DNA from: Thermaceae bacterium
Lineage (GTDB): Bacteria > Deinococcota > Deinococci > Deinococcales > Marinithermaceae
Length of the DNA: 11,680 nt
Reading direction: 5' to 3'
NCBI GenBank assembly: GCA_027023345.1
Contig: JALVVO010000126.1
Span: 1 to 11,680 of the forward strand
In this document: positions 1-6,201 of the stretch, one piece after another
Layout: every line of letters begins with the position of its first letter
How positions within the stretch are numbered: position 1 is the stretch's first letter
The notes under the pieces: generated by a model
Database searches by the model: none
What the model saw: only the letters and a program-made list of their open reading frames with translations
What the model was told of the DNA's origin: nothing
Program-made: the position numbers and the translations under genes

Positions 1-146
1 GGGGCCGAGGGCAGGAGCACCGCGAAGCCCGCCCGCAGGAAGGCGGGGGCGGCGGCCTCGAGGTAGCCGGGGTCGGAGGCGTAGCCGTGGAGGAAGACGA
101 AAAGCCCCCGGGGCGGGCCTTCGGGGAGGAGGGTTTTGGCGTCCAT
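1..146 (-). CDS. Alpha/beta hydrolase, N-terminal part (runs off left edge)
   Basis: Only the first 48 codons are present; the gene continues beyond base 1. The translation begins MDAKTLLPEG and has the hydrophobic strand LFVFLHGYASDP (residues 15-26), whose His20-Gly21 is the oxyanion-hole HG motif of alpha/beta hydrolases. It is followed by a helix and a second strand (FAVLLPSA, 41-48), the usual order of the fold in the phospholipase/carboxylesterase and dienelactone hydrolase groups. The nucleophile and the rest of the triad lie outside the window, so the substrate cannot be named. The ATG at 146-144 starts 2 bases after the prs stop (149-151) and has no Shine-Dalgarno of its own, so it is probably translated by reinitiation after prs. 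The fold is fairly certain; the function is unknown. Confidence 0.75.
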   Translation of the reverse strand, partial: MDAKTLLPEGPPRGLFVFLHGYASDPGYLEAAAPAFLRAGFAVLLPSA

Positions 147-148
147 GG

Positions 149-1090
149 CTACCGGAAGAGCGCCGAGACCGACTCGCCCCGGTGGATCCGCCAGATCGCC
201 TCGGCGAAGAGGGGGCCCACCGGGAGGACCTTGAACTTCTCCGGCAGGGGATCGGGCGGCGGGCAGGTGTCGGTGGCCGCCACCTCCCGGATCGGGCTTT
301 GCTCGATCCGCTCTAATGCCGGCCCTACGTAGACCCCGTGGGCGACGGCGGCGTAGACCTCGCGGGCGCCGTGCTCGAGGAGGGTCTCGGCGGCCTTGAC
401 CAGGGAGCCCGCGGTGGAGACCTCGTCGTCCACGATCAGGGCGATCTTCCCCCGCACCTCGCCCACCAGGCTTCGGGCCTCCACCTGGGTGTCGGTGATC
501 CGCTCCTTTTCGATGAAGGCGAGCGGCAGCGAGAGCCTTTTGGCCACCGCGCTCGCGCGCTTGATGCCGCCGGCGTCGGTGGCCACCACCACCGCGTTCT
601 CGAGCTCCTCGAGCCGGGTGGCGAAGTGGTTCGCGATCACCGTCTCCGCCGAGAGGTGGTCGAGGGGGATCTTGAAGAACCCGTGCACTTGGGGCGAGTG
701 CAAGGTCATGGTGAGCACCCGGTCGGCCCCCGCGGTCTCGATCAGGTCGGCGATCAACCGGGCGGTGATGGAGATGCGGGGTTCGTCCTTCTTGTCGCTG
801 CGGGCGTAGGAGAAGTAGGGGATGACCGCGGTGACCCGGTGGGCGCTCGCCCCCTTGGCGGCGTCGATCATCATCAGGAGCTCGAAGAGGTGGTCCTGGA
901 CCGGCGGGGTGAGCGACTGCACGATGAAGACGTCGGCCTCCCTGAGCGACTCCTCGAAGCGCACGAAGAGGTTGTCGTTGGCGAACTTTTGGGTGGTGCT
1001 CTTTCCCAGGGGGAGGTCCAGGGCCTCGGCGATGGAACGGGCGAGGGCGGGGTTCGAGCGGCCGGAGAAGACCTTGAGGGGACGCTCCAT
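149..1090 (-). CDS. prs: Ribose-phosphate pyrophosphokinase (PRPP synthase)
   Basis: Makes PRPP from ribose 5-phosphate and ATP in the cytosol, the precursor of purines, pyrimidines, NAD, His and Trp. At 313 residues it has the usual length. Seen: VFIVQSLTPPVQDHL (54-68), IPYFSYARSDKK (90-101), LHSPQVHGFF with His131 at the catalytic-His position (E. coli His130), flexible-loop Lys195 and Arg197, and the PRPP-binding loop DDEVSTAGS (221-229). Several motifs differ from the common form: FANDN stands where F(S/N)DGE is usual, and TDAGG where SPDxGG is usual. I chose the ATG at 1090 because the family starts close to the KVFSG strand; an in-frame ATG at 1105 would add five residues. There is no Shine-Dalgarno, and a -10-like TATGCT lies 10 bases upstream. 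It is first in an operon with the hydrolase and divergent from the YkgJ-type gene. Confidence 0.93.
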   Translation of the reverse strand: MERPLKVFSGRSNPALARSIAEALDLPLGKSTTQKFANDNLFVRFEESLREADVFIVQSLTPPVQDHLFELLMMIDAAKGASAHRVTAVIPYFSYARSDKKDEPRISITARLIADLIETAGADRVLTMTLHSPQVHGFFKIPLDHLSAETVIANHFATRLEELENAVVVATDAGGIKRASAVAKRLSLPLAFIEKERITDTQVEARSLVGEVRGKIALIVDDEVSTAGSLVKAAETLLEHGAREVYAAVAHGVYVGPALERIEQSPIREVAATDTCPPPDPLPEKFKVLPVGPLFAEAIWRIHRGESVSALFR

Positions 1091-1099
1091 TCCGGCAGG

Positions 1100-1106
1100 T
1101 AGCATA
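1100..1106. promoter_or_regulatory. Overlapping divergent -10 elements between prs and the YkgJ-type gene
   Basis: On the plus strand TAGCAT (1100-1105) sits 7 bases before the GTG at 1113. On the minus strand TATGCT (1106-1101) sits 10 bases before the prs ATG at 1090. Both fit TANNNT, neither gene has a Shine-Dalgarno, and only 22 bases separate the two start codons. No convincing -35 is visible on either strand, although TTGAGG at 1074-1079 lies 20 bases before the plus-strand hexamer. A compact bidirectional promoter giving leaderless or nearly leaderless mRNAs is an inference. Confidence 0.4.
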
Positions 1107-1112
1107 GCACGG

Positions 1113-1808
1113 GTGGACGCCGTCGCCCGGGCCCACGCCGCGCTGGATGGCTTCCTTACCGCCTATCTCGAGAGAAGCGGGATTACCCCGAGCTGCCGGG
1201 CGGGTTGCTTCTTCTGCTGCTACGGCTGGGTGGAGGCGAGCCTTGGCGAGGCCGAGCGGGTGCTCGAGGCGGCGAGCGACGCGGCCCGCCGCAGGGCCTT
1301 TTTGGAGGGCCGGCGCCGGGCGCGGTTGCTCGTTCGGGCGAAGAACGACCCCCGCCTCCCCGAGCGCCACTTCCTGGCCCAAAGCCCCTGCCCTTTCTTG
1401 GAAGGGGGGCGCTGCGGCGTCTACTCCGCGCGGCCGCTCGCCTGCCGCGGGGTGCTTACCGACCTCGACCCGGCCTACTGCGCCCCCGGGGCGACCCGCC
1501 GGCTAAGGGGGCGGGCGCTCTTGCGCTACCGCTCGCGCCTCGACCCTCGCCGCCACGGCCCCGAGCACTACCTGCGCGTACCCAAGGAGGCGGCGAGGCG
1601 GCGGTTTTTCGCGCTCTTGGAGGCGGAGGCGCGGGCTTTTGGGTTTACCCTCGCCGGAGAGCTTTCGGTTCTTGCCTACCTGCTCCAGCACCCCCCCTTT
1701 CAAGCGGCGCTTAAGAGGGGCGCGGGGGCGGTCCGCGCCTATCTCCAAAGGCGCCGGATCCTCGGAGGGCGGTACGGGGTTTGGCTTAGACTGGGGTCCC
1801 GGAGGTAA
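1113..1808 (+). CDS. YkgJ-family cysteine-cluster protein (UPF0153-like)
   Basis: A 231-residue protein with the cysteine pattern of the YkgJ/CxxCxxCC family. Residues 28-36 hold Cys28, Cys32, Cys35 and Cys36, and a second group follows at Cys93 (CPFL), Cys101 (CGVY), Cys111 (ACRG) and Cys123. The eight cysteines presumably bind zinc or an Fe-S cluster; the biochemical role of the family is not established. The C-terminal half (about 130-231) is Arg-rich and has no recognised motif. I chose GTG 1113 because family proteins begin shortly before the first cysteines and a TANNNT hexamer lies 7 bases upstream; the open frame extends left to 822, but that part is antisense to prs. The stop at 1806-1808 overlaps the pyrG Shine-Dalgarno (1801-1806), so the two genes are very likely cotranscribed and translationally coupled. 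Confidence 0.8.
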   Translation: MDAVARAHAALDGFLTAYLERSGITPSCRAGCFFCCYGWVEASLGEAERVLEAASDAARRRAFLEGRRRARLLVRAKNDPRLPERHFLAQSPCPFLEGGRCGVYSARPLACRGVLTDLDPAYCAPGATRRLRGRALLRYRSRLDPRRHGPEHYLRVPKEAARRRFFALLEAEARAFGFTLAGELSVLAYLLQHPPFQAALKRGAGAVRAYLQRRRILGGRYGVWLRLGSRR

Positions 1809-1812
1809 GGGG

Positions 1813-3459
1813 ATGCGCTACATCTTCGTCACCGGCGGCGTGGTGAGCAGCCTGGGCAAGGGGATCGTGACGAGCTCCCTTGGAGCGATCCTCCGCGGTC
1901 GGGGCTACCGGGTGACCGCCCTCAAGATCGACCCTTACATCAACCTCGACGCCGGCACCATGCGGCCTTACGAGCACGGCGAGGTCTTCGTCACCGCCGA
2001 CGGGGCCGAGACCGACCTCGATATCGGCCACTACGAGCGTTTTTTGGACCGCGACCTGGCCCGGATCAACAACGTCACCACCGGCCAGGTCTACCTCTCG
2101 GTGATCCAGAAGGAGCGCCGGGGCGACTACCTCTCCCAGACCGTCCAGGTGATCCCCCACATCACCGACGAGATCAAGGAGCGGATCCGCCGGGTGGGTC
2201 GGGAGCAGAACGCCGAGATCGTGATCGTCGAGGTCGGGGGCACGGTGGGCGACATCGAGAGCCTGCCCTTCCTCGAGGCGATCCGGCAGATGCGCTTCGA
2301 CGAGGGGGCGGAGAACACCCTCTACATCCACCTGACCCTGGTCCCCTACCTCCGCGCCTCCGAGGAGTTCAAGACGAAGCCCACCCAGCACTCGGTGGCG
2401 ACGCTGCGCTCGGTGGGCATCCAGCCCGACGTCATCGTCCTTCGCTCGGAGAAGGACGTGCCCGAGGAGGTCAGGAAGAAGGTCGCGCTCTTTACCAACG
2501 TCTCCAAGGACTCGGTCTTCACCAGCTACGACGTGGACTATATCTACGAGGTCCCGCTTGTGCTTGAGGAGCAGGGCCTGGGGAAACGGGTGGAGGCCGG
2601 GCTCGGGCTCGAGCCGGTGATCCCGAACCTCGGGGTCTGGCGGGAGGCGGTCGAGGTCCTGAAAAACCCCGAGCACCGGGTGCGGATCGCGGTGGCCGGC
2701 AAGTACGTGAAGATGCCGGACGCCTACCTCTCGCTTCTTGAGGCGCTCCGCCACGGCGGGATCAAGAACCGCGCCGCGGTGGAGATCGTCTGGGTGGACG
2801 TGGAGAAGCTCGAGGGGGAGGAGGACCTCGCCGAGGCCTTCGCCGGCGTGGACGGCATCCTGGTCCCCGGGGGGTTCGGCGTGCGGGGGATCGAGGGCAA
2901 GATCAAGGCGGCCCGCTACGCCCGGGAGAAGAAGATCCCCTACCTCGGGATCTGCCTGGGGATGCAGGTGGCGGTGATCGAGTTCGCCCGGCACGTGGCC
3001 GGCCTCAAGCGGGCGAACTCCACCGAGTTCGACCCCTACACCCCCCACCCGGTGATCGACCTCATGCCCGAGCAGCTCGAGGTCGAGGGGCTCGGGGGCA
3101 CGATGCGGCTCGGCGACTGGCCGATGAAGATCAAGCCGAACACCCTGCTCTCCCGGGTCTACGGCGGGGCCGAGCTCGTCTACGAGCGCCACCGCCACCG
3201 CTACGAGGTGAACCCGAAGTACGTGGATACCTTGGAAAAAGCGGGGCTCGTCGTCTCTGGGGTGACGCCGGGGCTCGAGGGCCGGGGCGAGGGGCTCGTG
3301 GAGGCGATCGAGCTCCCGGACCATCCCTTCTTCCTCGGGGTGCAGTCCCACCCCGAGTTCAAGAGCCGGCCCATGCGCCCGAGCCCGCCGTTCGCCGCCT
3401 TCGTCGAGGCCGCGCTCGGGTACCGGCGGGCCCACCGGGTGATCGCCGGCGGGGCCTGA
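1813..3459 (+). CDS. pyrG: CTP synthase (glutamine-hydrolysing)
   Basis: Converts UTP, ATP and glutamine to CTP, the last step of de novo pyrimidine nucleotide synthesis, as a cytosolic tetramer. At 548 residues it is full length (E. coli 545). The synthetase domain (about 1-265) opens with MRYIFVTGGVVSSLGKG, with P-loop Lys16, and continues with IDPYINLDAGTM and HGEVFVTADGAETDLD. The class I glutaminase domain (about 290-548) has the nucleophile Cys381 in LGICLGMQ and the His513/Glu515 pair in SHPEF, matching E. coli Cys379, His515 and Glu517. Start: ATG 1813, six bases after GGAGGT (1801-1806), which overlaps the stop of the preceding gene. A MazG-like gene follows after 67 bases. No attenuator of the Bacillus pyrG type (C-run leader) is seen upstream. 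Confidence 0.98.
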   Translation: MRYIFVTGGVVSSLGKGIVTSSLGAILRGRGYRVTALKIDPYINLDAGTMRPYEHGEVFVTADGAETDLDIGHYERFLDRDLARINNVTTGQVYLSVIQKERRGDYLSQTVQVIPHITDEIKERIRRVGREQNAEIVIVEVGGTVGDIESLPFLEAIRQMRFDEGAENTLYIHLTLVPYLRASEEFKTKPTQHSVATLRSVGIQPDVIVLRSEKDVPEEVRKKVALFTNVSKDSVFTSYDVDYIYEVPLVLEEQGLGKRVEAGLGLEPVIPNLGVWREAVEVLKNPEHRVRIAVAGKYVKMPDAYLSLLEALRHGGIKNRAAVEIVWVDVEKLEGEEDLAEAFAGVDGILVPGGFGVRGIEGKIKAARYAREKKIPYLGICLGMQVAVIEFARHVAGLKRANSTEFDPYTPHPVIDLMPEQLEVEGLGGTMRLGDWPMKIKPNTLLSRVYGGAELVYERHRHRYEVNPKYVDTLEKAGLVVSGVTPGLEGRGEGLVEAIELPDHPFFLGVQSHPEFKSRPMRPSPPFAAFVEAALGYRRAHRVIAGGA

Positions 3460-3467
3460 GCGCGGGC

Positions 3468-3514
3468 CCGCCCCGAAACCGGGCGGAGACTCCGCCGAGG
3501 GGTCCCCGAGGGGG
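3468..3514 (+). promoter_or_regulatory. Cluster of alternative hairpins between pyrG and the MazG-like gene
   Basis: Three small hairpins can be drawn. CCGCCC (3468-3473) pairs with GGGCGG (3481-3486). GGCGGA (3482-3487) pairs with TCCGCC (3491-3496), which excludes the first. CCCC (3504-3507) pairs with GGGG (3511-3514), touching the Shine-Dalgarno of the next gene (GGAGGTG, 3514-3520). No T-run follows, so this is not a classical terminator. It could modulate downstream translation or processing, but GC-rich DNA forms such stems easily. Confidence 0.3.
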
Positions 3515-3526
3515 GAGGTGCCCTTC

Positions 3527-3850
3527 ATGGAGGATCTACAGGCCGCGGTTCGCGCCTTCCACCGGGCGTTCGGGGTGGTCCGGCCGGTGGAGGTCTACGT
3601 CTTGGACTTGGTCTCCGAGGTCGGGGAGCTCGCCAAGGCCTACCTGAAGACGACGCGCTACGGCGAGGCCGAGCCGGACCCCGGGCTACTCGAGGCGCTT
3701 TCGGAAGAGGCGGGGGACGCGCTCTACTTGCTCCTCAGCCTGATCGAGGCGGCCGGACTCGACGCCCGCGAGCTGCTCGAGGCGACCCTCGCGAAGTACC
3801 GCGCCCGGCTTGGGGCCAGGGGTTCGATGGGTTCCGCTCCCGAGGACTGA
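3527..3850 (+). CDS. MazG-like nucleotide pyrophosphohydrolase
   Basis: A 107-residue all-helical single-domain protein of the MazG/dCTPase-like all-alpha NTP pyrophosphatase superfamily, which hydrolyses (d)NTPs to the monophosphate and PPi, often to clear non-canonical nucleotides. The metal-binding motifs are Glu31-x-x-Glu34 in SEVGELAKA and Glu61-x-x-Asp64 in EEAGDALY; the spacing suits the EXXE...EXXD signature. It has one domain, unlike the two-domain E. coli MazG. I chose the ATG at 3527, six bases after GGAGGTG (3514-3520), over the GTG at 3518 that overlaps this Shine-Dalgarno. It follows pyrG by 67 bases in the same direction, so it probably shares the operon and fits a nucleotide-pool role. 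Its substrate cannot be told. It ends 14 bases from the convergent ATPase gene. Confidence 0.82.
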   Translation: MEDLQAAVRAFHRAFGVVRPVEVYVLDLVSEVGELAKAYLKTTRYGEAEPDPGLLEALSEEAGDALYLLLSLIEAAGLDARELLEATLAKYRARLGARGSMGSAPED

Positions 3851-3864
3851 GGCGTCGCGCCGGG

Positions 3865-4923
3865 CTACCCGAAGAGCTCGGCGAAGTGGCGGGCGGTTCG
3901 GCCGGAGAACCCGCGCCCCTGGGCTGCAAAGCGTAGGGCCGCCTCTTGGATCCGCTCGTCCAGCGGCCGGCCCAGGTGGTGGGCGACGGCCTTTAGGTAG
4001 CGCTCGCGGTCGAAGGGGGGGAAGGTGATCACCACGCCGAAGCGGTCAGCCAGCGAGCGGAGCTCCTCTTCCGTGTCCCAGGCGGCCGGCCCCTCGCGGT
4101 CGGCCCAGGTTTCCCGCACCAGGTTTCGGCGGTTCGTGGTGGCGAGGATCCAGGTGTTCGCGGGCCGGGCGAAGAGGGAGCCCTCGAGCAGGCTCTTGAG
4201 CTTCGCGGTCCGCTCGTCGCCGGGGTCTAGGGCCAGGTCGTCGAGGAAGAGCACGAAGCGGTAGGGCAGCCCGCGAAGCTCCTCGTAGAGCTCGGGCAGG
4301 TAGAAGAGTCCCTCGGGGAAGAGCTCGACGAAGCGGAGCCCCCGCTCGGCGAAGGCGGAGAGGAGGGCCCGGGCGGCGGTGGACTTGCCGCTGCCCCGGG
4401 CGCCGTAGAGCAGGGTGGGGGGGACCGGCTTGCCGGAGAGGAAGCGCTCGGCGAGCCTTACGAGCTCCTTCTTCTGGTGCGCGTACCCCACCAGATCGCC
4501 GAGCTCGGCGGGCTCGGGGTGGGGCACCGGCTCCAGCCGGTCGTTCCAGACGAAGGCCGCGTGGCAGACGAAGGGGGCGCGGCCGTGCTCGCGGTAGACC
4601 CGGGCCAGGTCCCGGGCGCCGCCTTCTTCCAGCGCCTTGAGCGCCGCCCATTCCCCCGAACTGGCCGGGCGGACGCCGAGGTCGGCGAGGGGGTGGCGCT
4701 CCCGGAGGCGTTCCCTGAGCTCGCGGAGCCGGGTGAGCTCCTCCTCCACCAGGGCGAGGAGCCCGGGGGGTTCGGCGCGGGCGAGGGTTCGGGCGAGCGC
4801 GTGGGCCGAGAGCAGGGCCTGGGCCAGCGCCCAGCCCCAGGGTTCGCCATGGGGCAGGTCGAAGCGAAGCGCGAGCGCGTGGGGGTCCCCTTCCAGGAGG
4901 GCGCGGTCGAGCGGCACCAGCAC
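3865..4923 (-). CDS. DUF815-family AAA+ ATPase
   Basis: A 352-residue ATPase. The C-terminal AAA module (about 140-352) has the DUF815 layout: GDLVGYAHQKKEL (142-154), Walker A GARGSGKS (174-181), Walker B FVLFLDD with Asp228/Asp229 (223-229), a conserved KSLLEGSL helix (243-250), sensor-1 region ATTNRRN with Asn264, and a LADRFG segment. The N-terminal 140 residues are Leu/Arg/Glu-rich and helical, without a known domain. The biochemical role of DUF815 proteins is poorly defined; a DnaA/DnaC-like or chaperone-type ATPase is possible. The start is GTG 4923, six bases after the -10-like TAGGAT (4935-4930); AGGA inside that hexamer could also serve as a Shine-Dalgarno. The gene begins 25 bases after the 3' end of tRNA-Lys on the same strand, so it is either cotranscribed with the tRNA or leaderless. 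Confidence 0.85.
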   Translation of the reverse strand: MLVPLDRALLEGDPHALALRFDLPHGEPWGWALAQALLSAHALARTLARAEPPGLLALVEEELTRLRELRERLRERHPLADLGVRPASSGEWAALKALEEGGARDLARVYREHGRAPFVCHAAFVWNDRLEPVPHPEPAELGDLVGYAHQKKELVRLAERFLSGKPVPPTLLYGARGSGKSTAARALLSAFAERGLRFVELFPEGLFYLPELYEELRGLPYRFVLFLDDLALDPGDERTAKLKSLLEGSLFARPANTWILATTNRRNLVRETWADREGPAAWDTEEELRSLADRFGVVITFPPFDRERYLKAVAHHLGRPLDERIQEAALRFAAQGRGFSGRTARHFAELFG

Positions 4924-4929
4924 GCGCTT

Positions 4930-4935
4930 ATCCTA
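4930..4935 (-). promoter_or_regulatory. -10-like element of the ATPase gene, leaderless type
   Basis: On the minus strand TAGGAT is followed by six bases and then the GTG start. The surrounding 17 bases agree at 14 positions, with identical spacing, with the sequence before the small membrane gene at 10928. No -35 is visible at the expected place, which is inside tRNA-Lys. Leaderless initiation is an inference. Confidence 0.45.
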
Positions 4936-4948
4936 AACAAAAAAGAGA
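4936..4948 (-). terminator. T-rich trailer after tRNA-Lys
   Basis: Immediately after the encoded CCA the minus strand reads TCTCTTTTTTGTT, the longest T-run in the window. A U-tract behind the GC-rich tRNA acceptor stem may end tRNA transcription, or it may only mark the 3' trailer for processing. There is no separate hairpin. Any terminator here must leave the following ATPase gene with its own promoter. Confidence 0.35.
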
Positions 4949-5025
4949 TGGTGGGCCCTGCAGGACTCGAACCTGCAACCCACCGATTAAGAGTCGGTTG
5001 CTCTACCAAATTGAGCTAAGGGCCC
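4949..5025 (-). tRNA. tRNA-Lys (anticodon CTT), CCA encoded
   Basis: A full cloverleaf on the minus strand: acceptor GGGCCCT (5025-5019) pairs with AGGGCCC (4959-4953), D-arm GCTC/GAGC, anticodon stem ACCGA/TCGGT around the loop CTCTTAA with anticodon CTT, a short variable region, and T-arm GCAGG/CCTGC with loop TTCGAGT. The discriminator base is A (4952) and CCA is encoded (4951-4949). It decodes AAG, the favoured lysine codon in this GC-rich genome. Its own promoter lies at 5047-5075. The short 5' leader contains GGCC-TTCG-GGCC, a small stem with a UUCG tetraloop, just before the mature end. Confidence 0.97.
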
Positions 5026-5046
5026 ACGGCCCGAAGGCCAGGAACT

Positions 5047-5075
5047 ACTTTAGCCCTCCGCGGGCGATCCGTCAA
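5047..5075 (-). promoter_or_regulatory. Promoter of tRNA-Lys (-35 TTGACG, -10 TAAAGT)
   Basis: The minus strand reads TTGACG (5075-5070), a spacer of exactly 17 bases, then TAAAGT (5052-5047). This is the best sigma-70-type promoter in the window. The -35 covers the TGA stop of the upstream transporter gene (5074-5072). Transcription would begin near 5040, about 15 bases before the mature tRNA 5' end. Confidence 0.8.
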
Positions 5076-6115
5076 GGCGAGAAGGCGAGGAAAAGCGCGA
5101 TCGCGAGGAGGAGGGCGAGGGTTTCGCCGATGGCGTAGCCGAGCAGGAACCGCCGCCGGTCCGAGGGGCCCGCCCCGGCGAGGAAGAGGCGGAGCCCGAT
5201 CAGGTTGGCGAGGGAGGCGAGGGGGGTTCCGAACCCGCCCGCGTTCACCCCCCACAAAAGCGCCCGCCAGTGGTCGGTGAAGGGGGCGAGAAAGACGGCG
5301 GTGGGCACGTTGCTGAGCACCTGGGAGAGCGCGAGGGCGAGCAGGAAGACCCCGTGCTCCCCGGCGAGGCGAACGGGGAGGAGGGCCTCGAGGTTGTCCA
5401 CCAGCAGGAAGAAGCCGGCGAGGGTAAGGAGCAGCCCGTAGTCGATGGCCCAAAAGGCCCTCCGGTCGGCGAGGAGGACGAGCAGCGCGGCGATCGGGGT
5501 GAGGGAGAGGGGAAGGAGCCGGAGCACGCCGGCGAGGGTGAGGAGGAGGGCGGCGAGAGCCGCTCCGGGCGCGGCGAGCGGTGGGGGAGGGGCCGCCTGC
5601 GCGGCCTTGGGGCCGAGCGCCCAGCCGGCGGCGAGGAGGAAGGGGAGGAAGGCGGCGGAGAGCGGCAGGATGGCGGCCACGAAGGCCAAAGGGTCGAGCC
5701 GGTAGTGCAGGTAGAGGTAGAGGTTTTGCGGGTTGCCGAAGGGGGTAAGGGCGCTGCCGGCGTTGGCGGCGAGGACGGCAAGCACGGCGAGCTCGCTCCG
5801 GCGCCCCCGGAGGGCGAGCACCAGGGGCAGGGTCGCGAGGAGGGCGACGTCGTTGGTGACGAGGGCGGCGAGAGCGAAGGTGCCGAGGACGAGCTTGGGG
5901 CCGAGGCCTCGGCGCGTCTCGAGCCTGCGGGCCAAAGCGGTGAAGAACCCTTTACGCTCCAGGGCCTTGACCGCCCCCATCAAGAGCCAGAGGAAGTAAA
6001 GGGAGTAGAGCTCGTCCTCGGTGAAGCGGGGCAGGCCGCCGCGTAGCGGGGTGGTGAGGAGGATCCCCGCCCCCGCCGCGAGCAAGAGGACGTTTTCCAC
6101 CGCCCAGCGGCGCAC
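5072..6115 (-). CDS. Ion transporter of the ArsB/NhaD/SLC13 (IT) superfamily
   Basis: A 347-residue inner-membrane protein that is almost entirely hydrophobic, with about ten predicted helices and an AP-rich cytoplasmic-type linker (170-183) between two halves. Each half carries the superfamily signatures: LVTNDVALL (85-93) and LTPFGNPQNL (123-132) in the first, LSNVPTAVF (267-275) and GTPLASLANL (296-305) in the second. The paired TND/GNPQN and SNVPT/GTPLASL motifs are those of the substrate-binding hairpins of IT-superfamily carriers (arsenite, Na+/H+, citrate or dicarboxylate). The substrate cannot be assigned; there is no ars gene or regulator beside it. It is shorter than typical ArsB/NhaD (about 400-430). 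The start is GTG 6115, six bases after TAGCCT; GTG 6100 is an alternative. No Shine-Dalgarno. It lies behind the sodA terminator, so it is a separate unit. Confidence 0.85.
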   Translation of the reverse strand: MRRWAVENVLLLAAGAGILLTTPLRGGLPRFTEDELYSLYFLWLLMGAVKALERKGFFTALARRLETRRGLGPKLVLGTFALAALVTNDVALLATLPLVLALRGRRSELAVLAVLAANAGSALTPFGNPQNLYLYLHYRLDPLAFVAAILPLSAAFLPFLLAAGWALGPKAAQAAPPPPLAAPGAALAALLLTLAGVLRLLPLSLTPIAALLVLLADRRAFWAIDYGLLLTLAGFFLLVDNLEALLPVRLAGEHGVFLLALALSQVLSNVPTAVFLAPFTDHWRALLWGVNAGGFGTPLASLANLIGLRLFLAGAGPSDRRRFLLGYAIGETLALLLAIALFLAFSP

Positions 6116-6121
6116 GCCCCC

Positions 6122-6127
6122 AGGCTA
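6122..6127 (-). promoter_or_regulatory. -10-like element of the transporter gene, leaderless type
   Basis: The minus strand reads TAGCCT, then six bases (GGGGGC), then the GTG start at 6115. This matches TANNNT with leaderless spacing. It lies downstream of the sodA terminator, so a new promoter is expected here. No clear -35 is seen. Confidence 0.4.
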
Positions 6128-6159
6128 GACCGCGTTTCGGAGGCGGACCAGGGTGCAAA

Positions 6160-6183
6160 GGCCCCGGGGAGGTCCCCGGGGCC
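6160..6183 (-). terminator. Rho-independent terminator of sodA
   Basis: A perfect inverted repeat: GGCCCCGGGGA (6183-6173 on the minus strand) and TCCCCGGGGCC (6170-6160) separated by two bases, giving a stem of about ten pairs with a tetraloop. TTTGC follows on the minus strand. It starts 18 bases after the sodA stop and separates sodA from the transporter. The T-run is short but the stem is very strong. Confidence 0.85.
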
Positions 6184-6201
6184 GTTCGAGATCTTGGCGG
6201 G

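Noticed and set aside
338..1102. A 254-codon open frame on the plus strand, antisense to prs
   Set aside because: It is the antisense shadow of prs. The translation is Gly/Glu/His/Leu/Arg-rich low-complexity sequence without any domain, as expected opposite a GC-rich coding region.
822..1112. N-terminal extension of the YkgJ-type gene
   Set aside because: The extension lies antisense to prs and its translation is unlike the family; GTG 1113 with the upstream hexamer explains the start.
1639..1812. N-terminal extension of pyrG
   Set aside because: CTP synthases begin at the strand MRYIFVTGG, and the GGAGGT Shine-Dalgarno directly precedes ATG 1813.
3518..3526. GTG 3518 as start of the MazG-like gene
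   Set aside because: This GTG is part of the GGAGGTG Shine-Dalgarno that is correctly spaced for ATG 3527.
1786..3528. A 580-codon open frame on the minus strand, antisense to pyrG
   Set aside because: pyrG is certain on the plus strand. The antisense product is His/Asp/Leu/Pro-rich with no motif; long antisense frames are common at this GC content.
3861..3871. CGGG-CTA-CCCG as terminator between the MazG-like gene and the ATPase gene
   Set aside because: The stem has four pairs, the loop is only three bases and there is no T-run, so it is below what GC-rich sequence gives by chance.
5270..6046. A 258-codon frame rich in Glu and Gly on the plus strand
   Set aside because: It is the complement of the transporter's Leu/Ala/Pro codons; the transporter motifs TND, GNPQN, SNVPT and GTPLASL fix the coding strand.
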